Positions 18,738 to 26,969 of a DNA stretch of 64,000 nucleotides are shown here, piece by piece; the first letter of the stretch is position 1, and each line of letters begins with the position of its first letter. This DNA is from Tetramitus jugosus (Eukaryota; Heterolobosea; Eutetramitea; Acrasida; Vahlkampfiidae). The DNA is taken from assembly GCA_937625935.1 (NCBI GenBank), contig OW569366.1:124001-188000 (forward strand), in the 5' to 3' direction. Position numbers and translations under genes: made by a program. The notes under the pieces are model-generated. The model did no database searches. It was not told the DNA's origin and saw nothing but the letters and a program-made list of their open reading frames with translations.

Positions 18738-18937
18738 AAGTCAAGGAAACACTCATCCATTCGCATGGTTCTTCAGCGGCTTCTGATTCGCTCTTGCCCT
18801 CTAACCGGAGTTATCACCAGACCTTCCACAAGGAAAATGGAACATGCCCACCTTCAAAAAGAATTCCTTGATGGGAAGAAGAACACCCATCCATCCAATT
18901 CAAAAAACAACAAACAAACAAACAACCAATAACAATA

Positions 18938-19834
18938 ATGAGCGTCTTCAAGATAACGTACAACTCTGATACCATGAGTTGGGACCACCAATTCCCTTTT
19001 ATCCTCCAAAGTCAACCATATGGCATTTCACCACAAACCTATGCTGCCACACTGCACAAGTGCGATCAAATCATGTACGACCGCTTAAAGTCCATTGAAA
19101 AGAGAAGAGCACTCGCTGTTATCATCTCCATCTTTGTGCCAACTCTTGTCTTTGCTCCTGCTCTCATTTTGAGTATTCTTGGGTTGACACTGTGGGTCAG
19201 GATGCCTTACTTGATTGGTCCTGTGGTTATTTCACTTGTTGTCCTCATGGTGTTGACTCTTTTGGTGCCATCGTTCATTCTCAAAAACAAGAACAAAAAA
19301 GCACATCGGGATATTAGAGATGAGCTCTTGAGCTTTTTGTCCGGTCAGAACGCTTCCATTTACGCGCCATCTCATTTACAGTTGATGCTCAAGGATTATG
19401 ACACGGAGAGAGGTTTTGGAAAGTTTTTTACATATAGCAACAAAGGTGCTGGAACAATCCTTTTCTCCAGTGGACCAACCATTGAGATTGTGGATACACG
19501 AGGTGTAGCTTTCCATCAACAGCAACCTCAATTTGCCTATCAACCACAACAACAACAAGTTGCTTATCAACCACAACACGTTCAACAACAAGTTCAACAC
19601 ATTCAACAACAAGCGTATGTGCATTATCAACCACAGCCACAACAACCAGTCATGTACTATCAACCACAGCAACAACAACAACAACAACAATTACAGCAAC
19701 CACAGTATCAAGAATATTATCAACCTTCATCCTTGTATCAACAACCAACAACATCGTATCAAATACCGGTTCAGCCAAGACAAGAAACTGGTGGTGCTGC
19801 CAATTCAAAACCAACAACAAATAACAATATCTAA
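18938..19834 (+). CDS. Erf4/GOLGA7 (GCP16)-like protein with Gln-rich tail
   Basis: Encodes 298 residues. Residues 1-50 (FKITYNSDT, QFPFILQ, a helix with IMYDRL) and residues about 135-190 (FLSGQNASIYAP ... TERG ... IEIVDTR) resemble the two ends of GOLGA7/Erf4, whose C-terminal signature is a QN-x2-IYAP motif followed by GLR-x-IEI. Proteins of this family are accessory subunits of DHHC palmitoyltransferases at the ER/Golgi. Between them lie two strong hydrophobic segments (about residues 51-80 and 86-108) forming a membrane hairpin, where the animal protein has a shorter hydrophobic helix. The last 100 residues are repeats of YQPQQQ. The family call is from remembered motifs and moderate in strength. 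Confidence 0.6.
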   Translation: MSVFKITYNSDTMSWDHQFPFILQSQPYGISPQTYAATLHKCDQIMYDRLKSIEKRRALAVIISIFVPTLVFAPALILSILGLTLWVRMPYLIGPVVISLVVLMVLTLLVPSFILKNKNKKAHRDIRDELLSFLSGQNASIYAPSHLQLMLKDYDTERGFGKFFTYSNKGAGTILFSSGPTIEIVDTRGVAFHQQQPQFAYQPQQQQVAYQPQHVQQQVQHIQQQAYVHYQPQPQQPVMYYQPQQQQQQQQLQQPQYQEYYQPSSLYQQPTTSYQIPVQPRQETGGAANSKPTTNNNI

Positions 19835-20109
19835 GCTTCTGAGAAAGGTTTTTACTTTGTACATTTATAAAAACATTTCAACCTTGTTAATTGCAGTTTA
19901 CTGTAACTTCGATTTCGATTTCCATGTTTGTTTTTTCATGGATCCACTACAATCTAACGGGGAAAAAAAAGCCCAAATTCACGGAATCTCTAAAGCTTTT
20001 TTTTTGGTTCTCGAAATGAGATTCCTGCAAAATAGAAGCAGTTGTATGATGATCGCTGTGGCAATGATGTGGTCAAACAGTAAACAAACAAGTACATTGT
20101 AAAAACATT

Positions 20110-20418
20110 ATGCCTCGTGTAACACGCGGAACACCAACCATTGACAACAACGCACATAATCAGATTAGTACATCATCAGTCCTGTTGACAATACCTACAT
20201 TGGAAGATGATGATGATAGTGATGAAGTGAGAAGTATACAACAGGAGCACAACGAACTGAAACAGTTTGTTGATGCCTTATCACAGTCAAAGTATGAGCT
20301 CACTGAACAACTTGCACAATTACAACAAGAACATGCAAAGATGGTACAGGATAAGAACGATATGATCAGACAGTTACAACAACAGAATGAAGCTCTCAAA
20401 CAACAATTGCATTTATGA
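20110..20418 (+). CDS. Small coiled-coil protein, 102 residues
   Basis: ATG at 20110. The first 45 residues are polar with an Asp cluster. From about residue 45 to the end runs a continuous Gln/Leu/Glu/Lys heptad pattern (ELKQFVDAL, YELTEQLAQL, MIRQLQQQNEALKQQL), a dimerising coiled coil. No basic DNA-binding region precedes it, so it is not an obvious bZIP factor. Notably, the same frame stays open for 66 codons after the TGA at 20416-20418 (see findings). Confidence 0.62.
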   Translation: MPRVTRGTPTIDNNAHNQISTSSVLLTIPTLEDDDDSDEVRSIQQEHNELKQFVDALSQSKYELTEQLAQLQQEHAKMVQDKNDMIRQLQQQNEALKQQLHL

Positions 20419-21307
20419 ACTTGTGACACTGTACCTAGTGGTACAAGCAGTAATGGTATTGACTATAAGAGAGTATACTACTGTCACCGTACTATTGAGT
20501 TTCTGAACAGACAGAATGGAACCTGGCCGTTTGAAGCATGCAAATGGAATGTATTTGGGCACATGTCCTTGGGCATTGTTGGCAATTCACTTTCGCCGTA
20601 TGCCTGGTTGTGTGGAGAATGTAACTAAGAGAACTGTCACAAGGAATGGCAAGAAAGCATGAGTACCATTCAAATAGTTTATGTTTGATACAATACTACC
20701 AGATCTTGGGGGAAGATGGAGTGGTAAATATTATATCAGAGGCAATGAAGTACACAGATCAGATTATATATCCATCAGTTTCATTGTCAATACTGCGGAT
20801 GATAGAGTCTATTGCAATTGGAGATCTAGTAGTTATATGGTATACAATGGATACTATTGGCCATCAATGTGACACCAATGAATAAATGAATATCAAGTGA
20901 GTAAGAGTGATGTTGCATCTTGTACTTGTGTAACAATAGCGTCATGTGACATCTTTTCATCACTGTGTCTTCGTTGGTGAAAATACAACCCGTGAATCTT
21001 GGCGCCACGTTCCTCGGTGGTAAAAATACAACCCGCGAATCTTGATCAGAGCTAAAAACAGAACATCCAGAAACAACAAACCCAACATGAAATTGAAAAC
21101 CATCACCCAACCAAGAAAAAATTGTTAAGAAAAAAAATTCAGAAACTCACACCACCAGTTTGAGATGTTAAGCGACAATTGTCCATCTCTAGAGGAACAA
21201 GATCGTGTTGAAGATGAAACCACTCAACAACGAACGACAATTATACTTTTTAGTTCGGAGAACAAATACTCCGATCGATTTTTCGTGTAAATGAAATGAA
21301 ACATATG
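20419..21307. other. Interval with unexplained open frames and a short repeat
   Basis: Nearly 890 bp with no gene I can call firmly. The coiled-coil frame continues open after its stop, encoding a Cys/Trp-containing stretch up to a TAA at 20617. Another frame at 20681-20872 starts with ATG and reads LGGRWSGKYYIRGN-type sequence of 63 residues. Neither is joined by convincing splice sites. A pair of imperfect 31-33 bp direct repeats lies at 20971-21045. The right end is AT-rich upstream of tRNA-Lys. Confidence 0.45.
20971..21045. repeat. Imperfect direct repeat, about 42-bp period
   Basis: Two units share AAAATACAACCC followed by GTGAATCTTG or GCGAATCTTG, preceded by TTGGTG or TCGGTGG. They start near 20971 and 21012. 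They lie some 260-340 bp upstream of tRNA-Lys and outside any gene. Only two copies are present. Confidence 0.5.
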
Positions 21308-21380
21308 GCCCGTCTAGCTCAGTCGGTAGAGCGCAAGGCTCTTAACCTTGTGGTCGAGGGTTCGAGCCCCTCGGTGGGCG
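21308..21380 (+). tRNA. tRNA-Lys (anticodon CTT)
   Basis: 73 nt fold into a full cloverleaf. The acceptor stem GCCCGTC pairs with GGTGGGC (two G-U pairs) and leaves discriminator G. The anticodon stem CAAGG/CCTTG closes a CTCTTAA loop with anticodon CTT, and the T arm is GAGGG/CCCTC around TTCGAGC. A-box and B-box (GGTTCGAGCCC) promoters are intact, no intron, and a TTTTT terminator follows within about 8 nt. Confidence 0.97.
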
Positions 21381-21652
21381 TGAGATTTTTGCTCTTGGTT
21401 TCACCTCGAGCCCATATGAAGCAGTTCGTGTCTTGATAAATATCGCAAGCCCTTTTCTTGCACAATTACGAATTTCAATGGGGTGTCGCAATCATGGTTT
21501 CTTTTGTTTTGTAATCCAAGGCAGACGAACAACAGTAACGGAAGATCAACAGATCTTTCGCGGACAATTCACTCAACAATCAAGTGTCACGACTTGTTTA
21601 CTTTACATTTTCTTAGTTTTATTCATCAAAAAAATATTGCATCAGGTGTTTT

Positions 21653-22585
21653 TTACAATCCCAAGATTTGCTTCTTCTTTTGAGCAAACTCATCGTCGGT
21701 AATAATGCCCTTGTCTCTCAAACTGGCCAACTTTTCCAACTCGTCCAAATCGCTTGAACCGTTGCCACTGCTTGACTTTGCAGCAGGTGCAGAATCTTGA
21801 ATCTTGACTGGATGATTTCCAATGGTTCTTCCCGTATCAACCTTGATGGACGCAGCGTTTTGTTGACTGTTTACACCTCTGACACCAGTGTCAGCCACCT
21901 TGACCACTTCTCTGCTAATGGATCGACCAGTGTCATGCTTGATACTGGCACCACTTTGCATACTGGTTGCACTACGATCACCAACGTCACTCACCTTGAC
22001 TACTTCACGACCAATACTTCTTCCTGTATCGACCTTGATACTGCCACCATGTTGTTGACCCACAATATTCTTACTGGCTCTCAACTGCTCATCCGAAAAT
22101 TGAATTTCCTTCTTGTCGGCCAATTTTACTCCGAGAGAAGGTCCACGATAGTATGGCAACTTTTGAACGACACTACCAAAAATGTACAATGATTGAATCA
22201 CCTGTGGAATGTTCTTGTCTTCGTACAAGTCAACTGTACGGAAAGAGTCGTGCTTCTTTAGGCCCAATGCTTCTGCCGCCTCCAAAAAGTATCCAATATT
22301 TTCCATTTGCATGAACGCCAATCGACCACGATTGATTTTTGGAATGGTGCCCGATTTGATCTTGTTGATCAACTCGCACAGCAAAACACCGTCTTTCAAT
22401 GAACCGTGAAAGTCGTTCCTGTTGGGGAATTTGATGCCCGAGACTTGTTCCATCCAGTCCATGACTTCGGATTCTTTTTGACGGTCGTACTTTGATTCCA
22501 GTTTGGCTGCCAATTCAGCGTCCATGCCATAGATTGGGATACCGTCTTTTCCTTTGAGTGCTTGATCGTAGTTTGTGTAGGACAT
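21653..22585 (-). CDS. Calponin-homology protein with calponin-like repeats and SHOCT tail
   Basis: Encodes 310 residues from ATG at 22585. Residues about 38-145 are a single CH domain of the calponin/transgelin type (VMDWMEQVSGIKFP, LKDGVLLCELINKI, MENIGYFLEAAEALG). Three related units follow at about residues 175-270, each with a G/A-x-SIK-x-DTGR-x-I signature, resembling calponin repeats that bind F-actin. The last 30 residues (LDELEKLASLRDKGIITDDEF) match the SHOCT motif, a short C-terminal helical pair common in bacterial proteins. Likely an actin-binding cytoskeletal protein. It lies between two tRNA genes. CH identity is strong; the repeat and SHOCT calls are from motif resemblance. 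Confidence 0.85.
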   Translation of the reverse strand: MSYTNYDQALKGKDGIPIYGMDAELAAKLESKYDRQKESEVMDWMEQVSGIKFPNRNDFHGSLKDGVLLCELINKIKSGTIPKINRGRLAFMQMENIGYFLEAAEALGLKKHDSFRTVDLYEDKNIPQVIQSLYIFGSVVQKLPYYRGPSLGVKLADKKEIQFSDEQLRASKNIVGQQHGGSIKVDTGRSIGREVVKVSDVGDRSATSMQSGASIKHDTGRSISREVVKVADTGVRGVNSQQNAASIKVDTGRTIGNHPVKIQDSAPAAKSSSGNGSSDLDELEKLASLRDKGIITDDEFAQKKKQILGL

Positions 22586-22865
22586 TTGTTTTTTTCTGTT
22601 GTAATGTGTGTTGTTGTTGTTTTGGTTGTTGTTGTTGGTTGTTGTTGGTATGAAGTTTTTTTTTTCTGTGTGGGAGAAAAGTAGTGGTGAGTGAGTGGAG
22701 GACAGAATGATGGACAGAATCCTTTACACGCGATTCGTCGAATATTGGTCATGTCATTTCACAATCAGGTCGGTTGAACTTGACGACAGTTGATTAGTTG
22801 ATTGACGTGTAATTCGTCCGGAAAATTAAATTTTATTTTTAATTATTGGAATTTCAGGATACAAT

Positions 22866-22938
22866 TCCTCCATGGCTCAGTTGGTAGAGCGTCAGGCTGT
22901 TAACCTGCAGGTCGTTGGTTCGAGCCCAACTGGAGGAG
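22866..22938 (+). tRNA. tRNA-Asn (anticodon GTT)
   Basis: 73 nt cloverleaf with a perfect 7-bp acceptor stem (TCCTCCA/TGGAGGA) and discriminator G. The anticodon loop CTGTTAA gives anticodon GTT, and the T arm is GTTGG/CCAAC around TTCGAGC. Internal A and B boxes are intact, no intron. A TTTT run about 10 nt downstream can terminate RNA polymerase III. Confidence 0.97.
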
Positions 22939-23177
22939 ATCGCATTTTGCGATAATTTTGTGATGGATTTTACAGCAGCTGCAATGACCTCTTGTTGGTC
23001 CTCCTCTCAGAGGTGGGTTTTGAAAAGATCTTTTGAAGAGAGAAGGAATTGTAATCTCTTTCCGAGGACAGCAATTTCCGATGAAAAAATAGATACAACC
23101 CCTCAGCACTCCCATTTAAAAATTTCAAGTTGTGGTTTTAACAAACTGCACAGACAAGAAAAACTAAAATTCCAGAC

Positions 23178-24372
23178 ATGAAAGAAGTTCACAAAGAGAA
23201 ACAGCGATCTGATCAGGAATCAGTAGAGTCTCCTGCTCCAGAAGGAGAAGAATTGATGAACACAGCCCCGTTGATGGGTGAATATGTCAAAACGAGAGCA
23301 AACGACAAGGATCATGCACTTACCGTACTCACTGGATTTACATTAGATGAAATATTGGAAATTTGGAGTGTCGTGAAAGACGGGGTCCTAGCGCGCCATA
23401 GGAGGAAGGAGACCAAAGTTCAGTCACTTGGATCAATTCTTCATTTTCTTGATTCGGTTGAGACACAACTTTACCTTTGAAAAGTTAGGACTTGATTTTA
23501 ACTTGGAAGCATCAGCGGCCCATCGTGTCTTTTTCAACGTGGTTAATGGCGTTCGCGAGTCACTGTGTCGAGAGTATCTACAGGTAGTTTCGAAAAAGAC
23601 ATGCATGGAAAACGATACAACAATGAAATCTTTCCCCAGGACGGGATACTTGATTGTTGATTCTTACTTTCAACCATGCCAGAGACCATCTGTACGACAG
23701 AGTGTAGCAGATCACCATTTCTGTCGAAAGTATCACGAGTATGGCTTGAAAGTTACAACAGTGCATCTGGCAGATGGTAGAATGATATACGCGACAAAGC
23801 ATGATCCTGGTTCGACTCTTGATTTTCAACAGTTCAAGAACAATATTGAAGCAATATCTAGTTTACTGAAGAAGAGTGATTCTGAGATGAAAATGGAGGA
23901 CAATGATCCACTACATCAAGAATACCCGAATCACTGGATCATGATTGGTGATAGAGCATACGCTCGAGCAGATAGGTTGACACGAGTTGTTTGTTCCAAG
24001 AAGAATCCAAGCAACGAAGCAGAGATACACTTGAATGAGTTGTTACTGAAAGATCGAATGGTAATTGAGAGTTTTTATGGTAGAATGCTTAAGTTGTTTG
24101 GTGTTGTGAAGGATACTTATCGATACGATCACAGTCACTATGATGATTTACTCCTTGTATGTGTGGCACTCACAAACTATCACGTCATGAAGTATCCTCT
24201 GACCGAAGCGGATAGGGTTTTCTACAAGAGAACTGTGAACACGAGATTAGAGATGGCTCGGAACAGAATTCAAAAGAAAACGGAGAGTAGGTTAAAGCAT
24301 GAAAAAAAACTGAAGGAGAAGCGAAAACGAGCTTTTGAAGAAATATCCGATCACCAAGAAATTGATGAGTAG
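23178..24372 (+). pseudogene. Frameshifted HARBI1-like DDE transposase
   Basis: Two overlapping frames together make one transposase of the DDE_Tnp_4/Harbinger type. Frame 1 (23178 to a stop at 23480) carries the N-terminal helical region (TLDEILEIWSVV). The conserved RRPKFSHLDQFFIFL-LRHNFTFEKLG stretch is read only in the +1 frame, open from 23392 to 24372. The shift therefore lies near 23390-23405, in a GGAGGAAGGAG-rich run. The catalytic triad is present in the second frame: Asp codon 23659 (IVDSY), Asp 23950 (IGDRAY) and Glu 24067 (VIESF). I saw no terminal inverted repeats or target duplication. It sits 240 bp downstream of tRNA-Asn. It is a decaying transposon, a domesticated gene with a frameshift, or a sequencing error. 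Confidence 0.8.
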
Positions 24373-24523
24373 AGAATTGAAGTATTTCCTTCTGTACTGG
24401 GGATAGTTGTTGCTGCCTAACATTTCACCATCTTGTGTTGTGACAAGTGCACCTCTAAAACAATTGAACTTTGAAAAATGAAGATTTATTTACAATTTGT
24501 ACATTATCACATTTCATCTCGGT

Positions 24524-24946
24524 TCAAGCTATTGTTTCACCATCAATAGTGCTGTCCATCCCTTTGTTGCAATAAATTCTTGTATCTTTCAATAGTTTTG
24601 ATCCATGAGTCAGGATCTTATAGTAGCACTCTCCCTTGCCAATCGCACTGCCAGAGTACAGTCTACTGGACAATTTGAATCCATCTATCATAATGAGAAC
24701 AATCCATGCAATGAAAAAGGGAAACATGAGGAATCCTATGGCGACAATCATCAGGAATGCCATGATGAGGTGAGCAATCATTGTCACAATGAACAGAGAA
24801 GCTCCTTTGCTCTTTTGTCCGATGAGCATGTGACCAACTCCAGGCAGATAAAAGTTAATCAACAGTATCAGAGCAGGATGAATACTGCTCTCTTCTGGAT
24901 AGATTAAATCATCGTCCAAGGTGATTGGTGTATGTGCATTGGTCAT
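24524..24946 (-). CDS. Small TM2-like membrane protein
   Basis: Encodes 140 residues from the first in-frame ATG (24946). Two or three hydrophobic segments lie at about residues 23-40, 52-75 and 77-95. The stretch LPGVGHMLIGQKSKGASLF resembles the TM2 domain pattern, in which a short first span is followed by a G-x-G-H/R-x-Y/L-x-G-Q turn and a second span. The C-terminal tail is soluble with several Cys and Lys. No signal peptide. Function unknown. It diverges from the GABA transaminase gene with 420 bp between. Confidence 0.7.
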   Translation of the reverse strand: MTNAHTPITLDDDLIYPEESSIHPALILLINFYLPGVGHMLIGQKSKGASLFIVTMIAHLIMAFLMIVAIGFLMFPFFIAWIVLIMIDGFKLSSRLYSGSAIGKGECYYKILTHGSKLLKDTRIYCNKGMDSTIDGETIA

Positions 24947-25368
24947 GTTTGTTATTTGTGGTGTTTCCTTCAATCGTCTCAAACAGACTTCTGACGTCTT
25001 TTATTCTATGTTGAGAAGTCATGTGAGAGGCAATACAACCAGAGTTTTTTGGTTCATTTTTACCTCACTTTTCTCCGAGCTTCCAGCATAAACATGGAAG
25101 AATCCAGTGTCTGATGGGAGAGTGAGTCAACTTCAACCTGATATTAAATCACTGAAACTGTAAACAAAAGAGACAGTGATTCTCGCTCGTGTTGTAAAAA
25201 AAATCAGATCACGTGTCATCCAGCCAAATCGTTTTTCGCTGTTTGACCAATCAAAATTGAAATGGCGAAGATTACGTTCGCACCACACGTTTTATTTCTG
25301 CCAACGAACGCATCATCACAAACATCTCTCAAAACAAACATCAAAAAAACAAACTCAAAGCTTAAACC
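24947..25368. other. Divergent promoter region (TM2-like gene / GABA transaminase)
   Basis: 420 bp between two head-to-head genes. It holds a possible CCAAT-like core (GACCAATCAAAA, about 25246) and an A-rich leader (CAAAACAAACATC) just before the transaminase ATG. No RNA gene or conserved frame seen. Confidence 0.45.
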
Positions 25369-26889
25369 ATGATCAAGCAAGTTGTCGTCAGAGCCAACAA
25401 CAAGACCATTCTCCGCTCCTCCTCAAGCAAGAGAAGCTATGCCAAATCTGCCATTCCATTCCCTGGTGGTGAAAAGTACAGTGAACCAGTGGTCAAGACA
25501 GATTCGATCCCTGGTCCAAGAAGCAAGCAACTCTCCAGTGAGATTAACAAGATTCAAGATTTGAGAACAACCAATTTTGTGGCCAATTATGAAAAATCAA
25601 GTGGTAATTGGTTGGTTGATGCAGATGACAATGTGTTGCTAGACACTTTTGGTCAAATCTCTTCCATTCCTCTTGGTTACAATCATCCTGACTTCCAGAA
25701 ATTATTCTCCGATCCTAAGAGTTTACAAAGAATGTGTTCTCATTTTATTAATAGACCTAGCACTGGCGTTTACCCGCCAACGGACTATTTGCAAATTTTA
25801 CAAGAGAGCTTCATGAGAGTTGTGCCAAAGGGCACTAGCAATGTGATGACCATGTCATCAGGCTCTGAGGCGATTGAAAATGCAATGAAGGCTGCATTCA
25901 TGTGGTACATGAACAACAATTATCATTCCAAGACTGGTGGCATTACTCAAGAGTACATGGACAGCTGCATGACCAATCAGGCACCAGGCACACCTGATTT
26001 GAGCATTTTGACCTTTACTGCCTCCTTCCATGGAAGAACATTGGGTGCGTTGTCTGCTACACACAGCAAACCTATTCACAAGGTTGATATTCCTGCATTC
26101 AAGTGGCCTATTGCTCCATTCCCATCTCTCAAGTATCCATTGAAGGAGTTTGAGAAGGAGAATAGAGCAGAGGAGGAGAGATGTCTGAACGTTGTTGAAG
26201 ACATTCTTGTCAAATCTGTCAAGAGAAGTGAATTCTATGGTCCTGTGGCAGCTGTTTTGGTTGAACCAGTGCAAGCAGAAGGTGGTGACAGACATGCCAC
26301 TCCATTCTTCTTCCAGGGATTGCGTCGATTGACTCAAAAGCACGGAGTTGCATTGATTTGTGATGAAGTTCAGACTGGTGGTGGTGCCACTGGTAAATTC
26401 TGGGCTCATGAGCACTGGGGACTCGGTGAAAATGGACCTGATCTCGTTTGCTTCAGTAAGAAGATGCAAGCTGCAGGTTATTATCACAAGCCTGAATTTG
26501 CACCTTCTCAGACCTATCGTATCTTCAATACTTGGTTGGGTGATCCATTGAGAGGTATTCAATTGAAGACAATGCTTGATGTTGTAGAGAGAGATCAATT
26601 GTTGAATGTTGTCAATAATTCTGGCAAGTTGTTGATGGACGGACTGCAACAATTGCAACAACGATATCCAGGTATCATGTCCAACGTGAGAGGTACTGGA
26701 ACATTCTGTGCCTATGACATTGTCAATGTAGACAAGAGAACACAACTTGTTTCCAAGATGAGAAACAGCGGAGTTGAGATGGGTGTTAGCGGAGAGAGAT
26801 CCGTTAGATTGAGACCTCATTTGATCTTTGCTGAGCATCATGTGAACATTTATTTGAACAGATTGGAAAATGCATTCAAATCATTGTAA
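25369..26889 (+). CDS. ABAT: 4-aminobutyrate aminotransferase, mitochondrial
   Basis: Encodes 506 residues, a PLP-dependent class III aminotransferase converting GABA and 2-oxoglutarate to succinate semialdehyde and glutamate (EC 2.6.1.19). Family landmarks: GPRSKQLSSEINKIQD at the start of the core, NRPSTGVYPP, the cofactor phosphate loop SSGSEAIENAMK, EPVQAEGGD, the PLP-contacting Asp in LICDEVQTGGG, and the Schiff-base lysine in FSKKM (Lys364 or Lys365). RIFNTWLGDP is typical of eukaryotic GABA transaminase. The first 25 residues are basic, Ser-rich and lack acids (MIKQVVVRANNKTILRSSSS), fitting a mitochondrial presequence. Complete, single exon, with no missing key residue. Confidence 0.94.
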   Translation: MIKQVVVRANNKTILRSSSSKRSYAKSAIPFPGGEKYSEPVVKTDSIPGPRSKQLSSEINKIQDLRTTNFVANYEKSSGNWLVDADDNVLLDTFGQISSIPLGYNHPDFQKLFSDPKSLQRMCSHFINRPSTGVYPPTDYLQILQESFMRVVPKGTSNVMTMSSGSEAIENAMKAAFMWYMNNNYHSKTGGITQEYMDSCMTNQAPGTPDLSILTFTASFHGRTLGALSATHSKPIHKVDIPAFKWPIAPFPSLKYPLKEFEKENRAEEERCLNVVEDILVKSVKRSEFYGPVAAVLVEPVQAEGGDRHATPFFFQGLRRLTQKHGVALICDEVQTGGGATGKFWAHEHWGLGENGPDLVCFSKKMQAAGYYHKPEFAPSQTYRIFNTWLGDPLRGIQLKTMLDVVERDQLLNVVNNSGKLLMDGLQQLQQRYPGIMSNVRGTGTFCAYDIVNVDKRTQLVSKMRNSGVEMGVSGERSVRLRPHLIFAEHHVNIYLNRLENAFKSL

Positions 26890-26969
26890 GACAACAAAGT
26901 GTAAATACTAAATTGTATTATAACTTCTATTTTTGTGTAACACATATTGTCTTGATATCCCAGAGAGGA

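Noticed and set aside
19376-19690. Leu-rich minus-strand frame resembling a membrane protein
   Set aside because: The Leu runs are the complement of the CAA/CAG repeats coding for Gln in the sense gene.
25858-26841. 327-codon minus-strand open frame
   Set aside because: Lies entirely antisense to GABA transaminase, is Ser/Leu/Gln-rich with no domain, and mirrors the codon bias of the sense gene.
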